From positions 126,061,796-126,125,795 of the forward strand of contig CM060692.1 of the NCBI GenBank assembly GCA_030686995.1: DNA of 64,000 nt, read 5' to 3'. The translations under genes were made by a program, and so were the position numbers. Shown here one piece after another: positions 23,848 to 36,141 of the stretch. This DNA is from Artemisia argyi. Lineage: Eukaryota > Streptophyta > Magnoliopsida > Asterales > Asteraceae. Numbering within the stretch: position 1 is the stretch's first letter; every line of letters begins with the position of its first letter. Under the pieces are notes generated by a model. The model had not been told where the DNA came from, searched no databases, and saw only the letters and a list, made by a program, of their open reading frames with translations.

Positions 23848-24717
23848 CTACGTGACCTCATTGTTGGTTTCACTCTCTAGGTCGTCTTCTAAACTAGTAT
23901 CGCTTTCATAGTGTAAGTACTTCAGGTCTTCAAACTCGAAGACATCTTCTCGATACTTAGAATCAAGCTTACTAACATCCTTAAAGAATCCACATGATAA
24001 ATCAGAAGTGTTCTTACACCCTCTCCGAACATCTTCATCACACAAAATAAGTTGGGAACTTATCTTATCAAGCCCGTCACAATCGATTTCCTTAAGGTCT
24101 CTTCTCTTGTACGGCGTTTGGTATGAAACCCTCCTAATTCCATCAGCGAAGGTCATGATTCCGTTCTGGTCATCAACTATCATATTAGTGATTTCACAAA
24201 AGGGTGCTCCAAAAATGACTTGTGATAACCTAGGGTCGACACAGTCTTCGATGTTGTCCACAATTGTGAATTCCATAGTGAATGCCATATTTCCTACAAC
24301 CACCTGGATTTCATGATCTTTACCAACCACTTTCTCTCCCTTGTAAACCATTCCCCATCTGCAGATATTGTTATAATGGAATAGGGACATAAAATTCTTT
24401 GGCAGGAATACGTTAATGTAGACGTTATCGAAGTACTTATGACCGATCATGCAGGGAATTTTGAGACTATTCGGATCACGCCGTCTTATCTTCCCCGATA
24501 CTCCATCCCTTGATCCATATAGATTCCCCTCAAGGGAAGGACGATACTCGTATACCTCCTCATTACCCCTACGAAAAATTACCGTCTTAACACCATTGGT
24601 GAACAATGCACTTCCATCCTTCTCATCAAGGATTACTCCCGATTCATTGATAAATGGTTTCCCAAGAACAAGGTTGGTTAATGTTTGATTGGTGAGAGGG
24701 TCCACATCATTGACCAC
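23848..24717 (-). CDS. Retropepsin-like C-terminal part (289 aa open stretch)
   Basis: Open stretch of the interrupted frame above. It finishes a first module ('LVLGKPF', 'GSALFTNGVKTVIFRR') whose N-terminal half, with 'VNIIPLSLY', lies before the frameshift at 24765-24890, and contains a second complete module: 'IPCMIGHKYFDNVYIN', 'LPKNFMSLFHYNNI', 'VIFGAPF' and 'GIMTFADGIRRVSYQTP'. Both modules keep the framework around a retropepsin active site but lack D-[TSL]-G: the first reads DPSFP, the second INVFLP. The last 60 residues are acidic. No signal peptide or membrane segment. Catalysis looks lost; a structural role is possible but unproven. It is only part of a larger frame, so the ATG at 24717 is not a natural start. 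Confidence 0.6.
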   Translation of the reverse strand: MVNDVDPLTNQTLTNLVLGKPFINESGVILDEKDGSALFTNGVKTVIFRRGNEEVYEYRPSLEGNLYGSRDGVSGKIRRRDPNSLKIPCMIGHKYFDNVYINVFLPKNFMSLFHYNNICRWGMVYKGEKVVGKDHEIQVVVGNMAFTMEFTIVDNIEDCVDPRLSQVIFGAPFCEITNMIVDDQNGIMTFADGIRRVSYQTPYKRRDLKEIDCDGLDKISSQLILCDEDVRRGCKNTSDLSCGFFKDVSKLDSKYREDVFEFEDLKYLHYESDTSLEDDLESETNNEVT

Positions 24718-26620
24718 GGTGAGGTCAATATTGTAAACAAGCTCTCCAATTATAATTGATACATTTTTTTATTACCCTTGCATTATTGACTCTCTTGCAC
24801 AAAATGCGTTCTGGGAAGGCTTCGTGGTATAGGGAAAGGGGTATTATGTTGACTGGGAAGCTAGGATCTAAATGACTATCGGTTAAGAGCTTTTCCTTAA
24901 TGGTGCAGGAGATCTTGAAAACTTTAGGGTTGCTTTCATCAGTCCTATCGCTACTCCCACTAGTAACATCCTCCATTTTTCTCTCGGGTTCCTCTATAAT
25001 AGATTTACCCAGAATGGCTGGATTTCTCGTATGCTCCTCCGATCTCTCTTTCCCTTCATCCTATTTTCCGGATTCTTGCGCGGTGAACTGCTCGAATGAG
25101 TTGGTAGGGCTTCTGGCCAAATCGTGGTCCATCCTTGAGGTCTCATCTTTAGCTGTATGACCAATATTTCCAGTTCGTTGTTGGTTCAGGTTAGGTGTAG
25201 AAGCAGATATCGTGGTGATGGTATTTACGAAATGGATTGGTCCTAGGGGGTTGACAGGTTCTTTTCCATTTGGTGATAGATGTTTGAATAGCTTACTAGG
25301 ACTTTTTATTTTCACATGAGAGGTTGGCGGACTCATGATGGTGACAGATTTGACCTCATCAATGTGAATAGGTTTATTAACAACGTGCTCTTTGATAGCA
25401 GTTAACAGATTACAAATCTTGCTATTCATATCGGCCTGCTGTTGTCTAAATTTAGCCTCGAGCGTAGAGAGCTGTAATTCTTGAGATAGAATGAATTTTT
25501 GCAAGGCATCTTCACAGCTTTGCCTAGGAGTGCTCTGTGATGGAAAATGCTCGGACCAAGTGAGTGGTGAGGTGTCATTTAAGGATATGGTCCGCGTTTG
25601 GTACCCTCTGAAATTAGGTTTATCCTTCCATGCCTCATAGGCCTCGCCAGAAGTTCGAGGACCTCGACCCACGTGTGACGATGTGAATTCGTTATAAGCA
25701 CGTTTTGGAAGCTCCATGCAGTTATGAGTCTCGTGAGGGCCATTGCATAATTTATATGTAGAAGCGATTCTACTTACTTGGCTTGAAGGTTTTTGAGCTT
25801 CGTAAGATTTCATGAGAGACTTGACTCGACCTTCAAGTTCCATGATCCTACGGTCGGGAGTGCTAGAGTTGTTCGAAGGCAAAGATATTTCCATGACCGT
25901 TTTGTTCAAATCACGGGGATCATTCCAACTTTCGTTGTCATAGAGAGCAAGATCTTCTATGAGTTCCCATGATTGTTCCGCACTTAGATCACGTAGCTTA
26001 CCACCGGCCGATTGGTCAATGGCTCGCCTCGTGGAGAGATCGATATGGTCATAAAAGATTTGGACTTGTAGCCAAAGATCTATGCCATGATGAGGGACTT
26101 TTTGGAGTAAGTCCTTGAAACGAGTCCATGCTTCATAAAGAGATTCATTTTGACGTTGTTGGAACATCAAGATGTCATTTCTAAGCTTAGTGGTTCTCCC
26201 CAATGGAAAAAATTGAGCAAGGAAACGAGTGGTGAGATCATCCCATGTGGTGATGGATCCCGCGGGTAAACGCTCAAGCCATTGACTAGCTTAATCCCGT
26301 AGAGAGAATTGGAATAAGCGTAATCGGGTTGTCTCTCTAGTTTCAACATCTAGGTCTATGGAATCTACGATTTTTAGGAAGTCCTTAAGATGTTGGTTTG
26401 GATCTTCGGAACGAAGTCCATGGAATGCACATCCGCTTTGCACCAACCGGATGGTGTCGGATCGCAAGGGGGTCACATTAGCTCCGGTGAGCTCAATGGT
26501 GTTTCGGTAGCCTTGGTGGCTAGGTCAGGAATACTCTCCTAAGGTTCGGGGCCTAAGAGGTTCTAGTGGTGGGTTTTGTTGTGGTGGGATGACGGGTTCA
26601 AAGATGTTCTCATCGTCCAT
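23848..26620 (-). pseudogene. Gag/retropepsin-like polyprotein of Athila-like element 2
   Basis: One reading frame of roughly 920 codons runs from the ATG at 26618-26620, about 170 bp inside the 5' LTR. Residues 1-150 are a retrotransposon Gag core ('SGCAFHGLRSEDPNQHLKDF', 'FLAQFFP', 'QRQNESLYEAWTRFKDLL'), also present in the plus-strand element at 50770. A CxxC..H....C knuckle (CNGPHETHNC, first Cys lost) lies near 25715-25750. Stops at 26525-26527 (CGA to TGA), 26290-26292 (CAA to TAA) and 25061, plus a frameshift at about 24765 in a homopolymer, break it. The C-terminal third holds two retropepsin-like modules described separately. Proteins of this class assemble particles; here most copies cannot be translated whole. 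Confidence 0.82.
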
Positions 26621-26769
26621 GATGTCGGGTGGTGAAGAGTTACGAACAAAAACACAAAGAAATAAGATAGACTAAAGAAAACCTAAAAATAAAAATAAAA
26701 TCTTACTAAAAAGGAATCTAGCAAGTAGACCTAATAAAAAGAGATTCTAACCTAGACAATAACTATTCC

Positions 26770-26788
26770 CCGGGCAGCGGCGCCAAAA
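26770..26788 (-). other. Primer binding site (tRNA-Asp type)
   Basis: Minus strand TTTTTGGCGCCGCTGCCCGGGG, 3 nt inside the 5' LTR, close to the TGGCGCCGTTGCCGGGG consensus of Athila/Tat elements. Confidence 0.8.
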
Positions 26789-26791
26789 ACT

Positions 26792-28202
26792 TGGTAGCGT
26801 AGGGATTGCACCAGGCTTTACCTCTCGAGGGATCTCGAGAAGCTTACAACCCCCACCAGGCAGTGTACCTGATCGTTGTAGTATAGTATAGTGACAAGTA
26901 CCGGGGGATTGATCGTTCAGCTAGGAATAGTGTCGCTAGGATTAGAAAACCTAAATATTAGTTCTAGTGATGAAGGATGAATATTTTTGTATTTTTATAT
27001 TTTTTAGAAAGCAAGTAAAAATCTCGGTTTTGAAGGATTTGGGCGGAATTTGTTGCTAGTCAACTAACCCAATACTAAAGATGCAATCAAAATAAAATAC
27101 TAGAAATGAAAATAAACTAAATTAAACTAAGGTTGTGAGCAATAAGTGGAGAAATTGTGTTTACTTAGATTTCACTACTCCCTAGATATCTTTTACACGT
27201 TAATTACTTGTTATAGTTGCGTGGATGACGGATTGTATTCCTTAATACCATTCATGGGGTGGCGCACTTAATTCCCCAATCCTATGAGTGCCTACTTCAC
27301 TCCTATGTCGAGCCGGCTAAGAAGCTCCTAACATGGGATCATTAGAATTTACTCTTGCATTAAATACAACCAATAAAACCTAGTGCATGTCAGTTCATGT
27401 TTCCTAAGACGTTCAAGCATGTTACCATTTGGAGATCTGCCAGTTTTCTTAAGCCTAACATCGAAATCATTCATCCAATACAACCATAAACAAGTAATCA
27501 ACACATAATCAACATCTAGGTTTCATTAGATCTAAGCAAACACAAGATAGATCTAGCCTAGCATTGTGGAATTAAGACAAGCACAAGATATAGACAACCA
27601 ACACATAGACATATTGATTGAATTAGAAGAACACTTATCTCAATTACACATGAAAGGGTTCAAGGGCTGAAAACCCTTGAAAAACCTGTAAAATTCGTAA
27701 TAGGTTCGGCCTTAGGGTTTCTCCAAACTTCTCTTTTTTTATGAATGAAAATTAGAAAACTATATATAGAAAACTGAGGCTGACGGCGTCAAGACCAAAT
27801 AGGTGACGCCTTCATCTCGCCGCCAAAATACTTCTCGGACTGCCTTAATCTTCATCTGACGCCGTCATGTGTTAGGGTCTTCCAGGGCGTCACGTGTTTT
27901 ACTCTTGACGCTCTACTTGTGACGCCTTCACGTTTGCACTGGGTCGTCATGCAATTTACTCTTGACGCTGTCAGGGTGTTGCTCTTGACGCCGTCACCTA
28001 CTGTTCCCAGCAAGGAAAATTAAGACTTTGGCGTTTTCTTCACTTTTATGCTCCAAAAACGTCCGAATTGCTTCCTTTTCTAGATTTCTCTCCCAAAGTA
28101 CCTAAAATCACAAAAGGAACGATTTAGGGCAATATTTGATCAAATAAATTCAATTCCGGGCTTAAATGACCCCCTAAAAATGGTTCATTTTTCGCCTCAT
28201 CA
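26792..28202 (-). repeat. LTR (5' LTR) of Athila-like element 2
   Basis: 1411 bp, nearly identical to 19935-21344; its first bases read TGGTAGCG rather than TGATGCG. TATA-like sequence at about 27761-27768. Confidence 0.93.
27781..27996 (-). promoter_or_regulatory. TGACG palindrome array in U3 of LTR
   Basis: Counterpart of 20923-21138 with a few substitutions (one GCCGTCA has become GCCTTCA, another GCTGTCA). As the 5' LTR this copy would carry the active promoter. Confidence 0.6.
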
Positions 28203-28207
28203 AGACG
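28203..28207. repeat. Target-site duplication AGACG (right copy)
   Basis: Matches 19930-19934; LTR sequence resumes directly after it. Confidence 0.95.
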
Positions 28208-30113
28208 CGTCGACTCCGCGACTCCATGAAGGTCCAAATGTATGCAGCATGAACTACCTTAATAACCTGAAAATACATCGCTAAAACGGTCAACATAAAG
28301 TTGGTGAATTCCATAGAGTTATAAGTTAAAATGTATGTACAATTGCCATCAGTAGAAAGTAAGGTGACTTGATGTCAAAATGAAGTTACATTGGCTCTTA
28401 AGCTCATGACCCCGAAGCTAGACATAATAAGAATTTCGCCCCAAATGAGTGGTTACCAGCCACTCTAATAATGTTAGACATGAAATGCATTCGTAATTCC
28501 GTTGGAGCAACCCAAACACGAATGGAGGAGTCACCCTCAATAGATCTATTCATTCACTCCCGCTTAAAGGCAAATTAACGGTCCATGATAATATAAAGGG
28601 GACTTAATGTGGTATGATAGCAACTTAAGCAATGTATGAAAATTTAGCTACTTTGGCATGTACAAAAATAAGTGATGCAATGTATTCTCCCCCGTGGGAT
28701 TTGAAATCAAAATATTGAATTGAAAACGAGGCTATGAAAACTCACCTGAAGTGATGATACTATGACGTGAAATGATAGGGACAACAAGGAACGAAATCAA
28801 CCGCAACCTATGATGAATGATAATGATCTAATTTAGATCATGAAATGATGAAATGAATATACATGCACATGATACCTATACCACTCATAACTTGAAAATA
28901 CTTGTTATTGTCAAAGTAATATGTTTTTCCATAACTTGGGAAAAATAAGTCTAACTAGACTTATAAAACTAGTCGTAATATATATATCGTATATATAAAT
29001 GTTAGTGTTGAATTCCTTGCTTTGAAAACCTTGAAATAACGTTTAATAGTCGCATAAATAAGCTTGTAATCATAAGTACTTCGATGGTTAAGAATTTGAC
29101 ACTTTAGTAGTATTTCTAGAAAATCTAGAATTTAGTACGTAGAAGTATAATTATTTCTATTAGTGACAAAATGGTCTCGCAAAACTAGTCGCGAAATAGT
29201 GAATATTAAGAGTTAGGAATGAAGCTCAGTAGTTTTAGGAATATTTTCACCTTATTGAAAAAGTCATAGAACTGAAGTTTGTCCATACGGGTCTCGATCA
29301 TAAAGAGAAATAGCCGCGAAGTGAGGTATTTGGGCTGTTTTGGCAGATTCTGGGCAGTTTTCGAGAAAGTTTAGAAGACCATAGGTTATTCGTTATAAAT
29401 CCTTTTAACAAACGGCTGTATGTTTTGAAAATTAGGCTGTGTGAACTAACTTTATGTCAATGATGTAAATTTTCCAGAAATGAGTTTATCAATGAGTAAA
29501 TTGGCTCTCAACCTGGTCACTTGGCGAAATGGTTAATACTTGAAAATTTTTCCAAGTGTTTTGCTGAAGCAAAAATATTAAAATCGTCTAAGTTCAAACG
29601 CTTATATCTTTTTCGTTATAAGCTCGTTTTCTACGTTCTTTATATCCCTGAAATCGTATTGACATATACTAATATATTTTTGATAGTTCGGTTCCTCTAG
29701 GTTACTTCTAAAGCCTCGATTTTACCCATAAAAATCGTGTGACAGCTTACTATTTTTAGAAAATAATAGTTTTCGTCGTTAAACTTGCAAAAATCATATC
29801 TCCTTCGTTATAAACCCGTTTTAATCCGTTCTTTCGCCCACGGCTTCGTTTTTGAAAGTATTTACTAAATCTCTAGCCCAAAGTTACCCGGAAACCCCTG
29901 AGTTTTCTGGATTTGACGATTCGGGGCAGTAGGTATATATATACGTTTAAAAATCAATTATAGGGTTTCAAACTAGTTTCTAATCCACCCAAATCACTTC
30001 CAATCATCACAAATCTAGTCTATTCCTACCATACACCTTCTTAAGGTGTCATGGGTTCTTAAACATCATCAACCAAGTAGATCTAACAAGGGTTTCCATT
30101 TCTAGAGTTTATA

Positions 30114-30115
<2 letters not shown>

Positions 30116-30189
<74 letters not shown>
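30116..30189. repeat. (AT)n microsatellite inside LTR
   Basis: About 74 bp of TA, where the partner LTR (15353-15365) has only a short TATATATATATG. Confidence 0.97.
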
Positions 30190-30192
<3 letters not shown>

Positions 30193-30552
30193 TGGTATAA
30201 CTAGCATATGCATGTAGATCTTGTATGGAAATCATATAATCATGAAAATAACTTGAAGAAATTATGAAAAAGAGTTTGACAACTTACTTTGAAAGATTAG
30301 TGAGCTTTGGAGATGAAAACTTATAAAACCTTGAGTTTTTATTTCAAAACCCTAACAAGGATTATCAAATGAGCTAGAATATATCTTGATCTTGGTTTGA
30401 TCTTGGGTCGTGGGTTTGGATGAGGAGAGGAAGAAAAATGCATTTTTGCTTGTTAAATGTTAAGGCTTGGTGTTGTTAGATAAATATCTAGATGTTGATG
30501 GCATAATGGTAATTATTTGTTCAATTTGAAGTAACCATGTGATTAGTAGCTA

Positions 30553-30572
30553 GGGGGGGGGGGGGGGGGGGG
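30553..30572. repeat. Poly-G run inside LTR
   Basis: Twenty G in a row where the partner LTR (15759-15769) has GGAGGGGGGCGGC. Confidence 0.95.
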
Positions 30573-31365
30573 ACATGTGACTAAGGAATGAGTATTAAGG
30601 AAGCTTGGTAGTATTAGTTGTTTTGTGTATCCGTTAGGCGTTATCGGGTATCGAGTTAACTAAAAATAAATTGTGACGACTTAAAATAAAATATGACGAA
30701 GTTAATCGGGACATAATTAAGTCATAAAAGTTGTGAAAATATATTGGGTACAAGTAATGAGAGTTTTGGATAATTATCGTTTAGTTTCCACGAAAACCAT
30801 CGTAATTATATTAAACTTACGATATAAATTAATTAAATTTCCAAAATATCGGGTAAATGAATTTTATAATTTTTGTGATGTTGTAAGGAGTTTAAAAATA
30901 TATCGGGACCATTGTGGAAATTTTTAGATACGTTAGTTATATTTATTAATCGTGTGCTAGCGTTTATTTAAAAATAAATACACGTAAAACGTTAAATATA
31001 CCAGAAATATTAATTTGAATATCCTACGAGTGGTATAGTATGCAAATGCTATTATGATGATATGTAGACTATCTCTAGTCCGTATGAAATGTCCCTATTG
31101 AAAATGCATAAATTCGCACCTGAACCAATTCGGTTACGCGAATTTAAATACCCGTAAACTAAATTTACGATGAAATGAGTAATGCACGTGAATAGTGAAA
31201 TTTCTTCCGGAAATGAATAGTGTTCTGTGAATAGTAAAAATTTTCAAATGTTTCTCAGAATATCAAACTGACTCTGAAAACGATGAATAGTAATCGGTGA
31301 ATAGTAACTGATGAATAGTAAATTGTCGAAGTTTGGAAAATGACATGAAATTATGAGTTGTGACA

Positions 31366-31370
31366 TAAAC
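31366..31370. repeat. Target-site duplication TAAAC (right copy)
   Basis: Directly follows ...TTGTGACA and matches 13212-13216. Confidence 0.93.
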
Positions 31371-32713
31371 TGATCTTAAATTCAGTTTCGGTTTGGTTTA
31401 ATCCAATTTAAATTTGGTTTGATTCGGTTCGGTTTTGCCCAAAAATAAAACTTAATCATAATAATCGAACCGAATAAACCGAGCTACCCTATAACCAAAC
31501 CAATAAACACCCTTATGGTGCGTTTGGTACCCACCCGTCTCTTTAGGATTTGGGATTACATATTCAATACCATGTTTGTTTTGCATTTTGGGTTTATGAT
31601 TTTGGCATGGTTACCGGTGGCCCCACACTTTACAAACACTCACTAGTTAGCTAGATTTTCTCTATCTTAATCCAATAATTGGGCCTCACTTTTATTTTGT
31701 GAGTGTATCTCTCTTCATATTATATTTATATCTTAATTTTTCAAATATAAAATTATACATCAAATTATAAAATAATTATTTTCTCTCTTCAAATCCAGAT
31801 CTTAATCTACAACTTTACATTCAAATCCAAATTATAATCTAAACTCATCTACAAAACAAACGGGCCCTTTATTGAAGCAATATCTTAGTTACTTGAAGCA
31901 ATATCTTTGACCCTATTATGGATTGTCAACAATCAACATTGCTTATGTGTTTTTCAATTTTCATAGCTCTTGTTAGGTTTCTTTCCTTGATTAGTTGTTT
32001 GATGTATGTTGGGCTTTGGGCCAAGACGCCCTTTTCTTCCCTTTTTGGTCATGGGGCATGAGCTGAGAATTCATATCGAATACTAAAATTTAAAGTTACT
32101 CCTTAGTCCTTACTACTGTTTTAAAAATGGTAGTACTATTTTTATTGTCGACAAAGCATTGAAATGTGGACAAGTTATACGGTTCGGTCCGAATAGTTTA
32201 ACTGAGACAAACTCTCCACCACAGGCAACCTAGTGCTTAATCAGATAGACTTCAAGATTCGATATTTGGAATTATCAGGGCCTTGCTTTTGTCACCATAT
32301 AGAAGATACGATACTTAAAGCTTTTTAATTTGTTGGTTATATTTTCAGACTAAGTAGTGATATTCAGGTTGCAGCAAATTGATCACACTTTCAAGCGCGT
32401 ACAAACATTATATTTCTGTACACATGAGAAAGTATGAACTTTCTACCACTAGCATTTTCCACGCTTATAAATGTGAAAATTTTCACATTTTTACTAGTTT
32501 GTAATTAGAACAATTTTGACAAGTGTTCGTAAGTCATGAAGGAGAAAATGGCATATAAATTGCATACACTTGTAGCGGCGTGTCAGTGTAGGTGACACTG
32601 TTTATCCAAACAAATTATTAGTGAGAATACAACTAATTTCTTGTGTACAGAGACGATGCGTGAAACATGTGTATACCAATCAAATTCATGGTGATCCTAG
32701 ATCCTTATTCATG
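31371..32713. other. Intergenic region 3' of XK2
   Basis: No coding sequence seen. It opens with degenerate GGTTTGGTTYGGTT-type simple text (31384-31440), holds a possible MITE at 31516-31868, and ends as the 3' flank of XK2. No convincing poly(A) signal was picked out. Confidence 0.55.
31516..31868. mobile_element. Possible PIF/Harbinger-type MITE
   Basis: About 353 bp, AT-rich, bounded by TTA trinucleotides (31513-31515 and 31869-31871). The ends TGGTGCGTTTGG and (reverse complement) GGGCCCGTTTGT match at 8 of 12 positions. The imperfect ends keep this tentative. Confidence 0.35.
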
Positions 32714-33000
32714 TCAGCGACGTCCCAGTTTCTCAACAAGTCGATTCTCAATCTCCATCCGCTTTTTAACCATGATGGCATACTTAGCAACAAGCTGATG
32801 ATCGTTGGTAGTCGCAGCAAGCTTACACCCAAAAGCTGTCTCCTCTGATTTGTACATGCAGGAAATTGGTATAAAACTGCCCTTCTTATGACACACCAAG
32901 CCATGAGCTGCCCGTAATGCAGCTCCTAACGAAGCCGAATCTGTTCAAAGAAAATAAAATAACACCTTTGAGGGTGTATCCGTCTTCTACAACACACACA

Positions 33001-33062
<62 letters not shown>

Positions 33063-36000
33063 TACCTGGTCTTTGAACTGTATAGATGTTGCAGCCAAAA
33101 ATGGAAGCCATAATGTTTAAAATGGCATGATTTGCTGATGCTCCGCCCGTTGCTATAATCCTTTCTGGAGGAGACGGCATCCCACATTTTTCAATATGAC
33201 CTCTCATTGAGAGAAATTGTCCTTCTATCAGTGCCCGAACCTGCCCATAAGTGTACACCTAGTTCAGAGTCTGATGCCGGACACTCAGACTAAAAACCAT
33301 TTGGATGAAAATAGACAACTTGGGAATGGAGAAAAAATGAGTATTCTATCTTATTTTCAAACTACACAAAGAAGTATCATGTCAAATAGTGACAAAAATT
33401 ATATCATCACAATAAGCATCCTTTTTTAAAAACGTATCTTAAGAAGTGTGCATATTTGTTTTCTGAAAGGGAGAGGCTATGTGCATATGAATTCACTTTG
33501 GGCAACTTTAAACCCGTCAGAAATCTTTTGCTTTTTAGTTAATCAGTTAAAACAAGCATAATCATCCTATAAGAGATAAAGTATATAAACGGTATTCAAT
33601 TTCCAACGTCAAAATGTCAAATCATATTAACCTCAGAAGAAGGATCAAACTCCTTCATTTCATGCTCAGTTACACCTTCTAACGTCTTCCCTTCAATATT
33701 CTCCACGGCATATCGATGGAAACCGACTGGATAATTAAAATAGAAAATCACAAGTGTAAATATTATAATAGCCATGAATGCCCATGATCTTACATACTTG
33801 AAAAAGGGACGGCTAACTTACCTGGAAGGGGAGGAAGTATTTCATGATCCTTGTAAAAGAAACCGATCTTTCCACCTAGAAAATGATTTCAAACTACGGG
33901 AGCATGAAGACGAAGACTTTAAGTGATTTAGAATAAATAAACGAACCATTCAATGGAGGTTCTTCCTGTAAAAACTTGTTAAACACTTCCCACGATCCAT
34001 CAGCACATCGATCACGTATATCTACCAAAGATTACAACCTTTTGCAAATTACAAGGATCTTTTTTCCATGAAAGGTAACTTGAATCAATGTTCATTAGCA
34101 TTTAAGTTTTGATTGGAGGTGGCAATATGGGTGGGTAGAGTAACAGGATGGGTCAGGTTTACCCAAAACACTTTTTGTCCTATTCGATTCATTTGACCCA
34201 TTTCCTATTAGAGATAAAATATAACCAGGATCTACCCCTTTATCTAGTAAATAGTAAGAAATTGCCACCTTTAATTTAATTAAATACTGGAGTGTACCTT
34301 CACGTGTGAGAGATCCATTCTTATAAACCAACATCACCATAAAACCTTCTACATCAACAGGGTTAGGGAAAACATTCCCTTCAAGGGTAGGATTATGATT
34401 CTTGGTTATCCCGAAGACCTGAATATGTTCCAGCGGAGACAGATTACTCAGTGGTGCTTCATGGGTTTGAGGAAAACTGGTGGATACTGGAATGCGGGTC
34501 ACCCTATTGATGACCCATATTACATATAGGCTCATAAGTTATAAATTCTTCACAAACTTTACTCTATGTTCCTTTGTATTGTAAGGGAAAAATGATAAAG
34601 AGAAGGGTATTTAAGGTACCGGAAAGATGGTATCAGGAGCCTATGAAGTTGAACTTACAGTATCACTAGTGCCAAGACTAATTGCAAGATCGCCTGGTCT
34701 GTTGAGAGTCAATCCTGCAGAGTTCAGAAACCCTTAAGTATATGCATAGCTAGAGTTGACTAAAGGCTCTCATCTAAAATACAAGATTGAAATTGCAAAA
34801 CTACGAAACAGCCTCAACTTTGCAATGTAGGATGGAATAAATTAAGTTTGGAAATTTGTGTTTCTAAGTCAAATGTGGACTCTTTTTGAACTTAAGTACA
34901 AATTAGGTACAGGATTTGACTCTCAAAAGTCAACTATTAGCTCTTTCTAGACCAATGGGCGAGATAAAGCATTAGTTCTTTACTTTCAAGAGTCCAATAC
35001 AAAGTCGAATAGACGATTATGGACTAAAGAGCGAAATCAAGTAGTAGATTTGAGTTTCAAAATCCAAACATAGCTCGTATTCTACAACCTACAATGAAAC
35101 AAAGTTTCACCTGCGAGGCTATTAGGATTATCACCGGACCACTGAACAACCAAACAATCCTTGTTGAAATTGTACCTATTAATAAAAGGTATGATGATTG
35201 CAAAAAATGACTAAAATACCCTCAAACCCGATAAAACTATATAATGCTCTACTAACCTCTCAATGAAATAGGGAGCAATTAAACCAGCAATAGCATGCGC
35301 AGGAGCCAAATTTCCTAACTTTTCCTCTAAACCTGGTGCTGTAACCTATGTGTAACATCATCATCCGACAATTAAAGCATACACATAATAACACACTATA
35401 TACAATATATGAACACGAACCTCCATAGCTAGCTTAGACCAAGCCCTTTCCTTGATATCCATCAAATTCATTCCAGCCCCATCAGTATGATCAATAGAAG
35501 CATACCCTCCAATGAGAATAGACGCCATAAATGAGCTCACAAGCGAAATTCGTTCCGTATCATGATAAACATCGGGGCACGTTTCATATATTCTTCGAAT
35601 TTGAGGGCCAGTGCATCTCTCATGAGCCCGAGAGCCTGTAAGTTTCGACAACTCCAATGCACCACCAAGTGCTTTCTCAGTGGCCTCACATTGTTCTGTT
35701 GTACTATTATCCATCCACACAGGCGATTCTTTTGTGGAAAAAGCATTTCCAAATTGTTTAACTAAAGGCTCCTTAGGATCCAATGATGTCAATATTCCTA
35801 AACTACCCTTTTTCCAGTACACACTACCATGTTGTTGTGCACTGCCAGACACAGCAGCGAATTTATTGAAATCAACATTACGGGATTTTCGCAATCGTTC
35901 TAGGATAACATCCAGTGCTTCAACCCACATTAGAGTTGGAGAAACAATCCTACCATTAATTAATGAATCTCTATAAACACCATCTTTGGTATTGTAATGA

Positions 36001-36100
36001 GGCAACTCACAATCAAAGTTGACCAATTCTGTACATACAATGTTGAGACTTGAATCTAACACTGTTGCCTTTAGTGACCTAAAACATCAACAATATTTCA

Positions 36101-36141
<41 letters not shown>

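Larger units (their letters stand above)
19935..28202 (-). mobile_element. Athila-like non-autonomous LTR element 2
   Basis: LTRs at 19935-21344 and 26792-28202 differ at only about 20 of 1410 positions by eye and are flanked by AGACG. A tRNA-Asp-type primer site lies at 26770-26788 (minus). The 5.4-kb interior encodes one long, now interrupted Gag/retropepsin-like frame (26620 down to 23848) and then about 2.5 kb of noncoding DNA with repeated purine-tract modules. RT, RNase H and integrase are absent, so the proteins for mobility came from elsewhere. Confidence 0.92.
19697..31365 (-). repeat. LTR (5' LTR) of Tekay-like element, split by insertion
   Basis: LTR sequence occupies 19697-19934 and resumes at 28208-31365, with the intervening 8.3 kb being Athila-like element 2. 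Joined, it aligns with 13217-16561 base for base apart from scattered substitutions, a G run (30553-30572) and a TA expansion (30116-30189). The high similarity of the pair implies a fairly recent insertion. Confidence 0.9.

Noticed and set aside
32886..33258. ORFs with poly-Phe or poly-Lys on both strands
   Set aside because: They are translations of the (CA)n-poly(A) run in XK2 intron 10; the real coding parts are exons 10 and 11.
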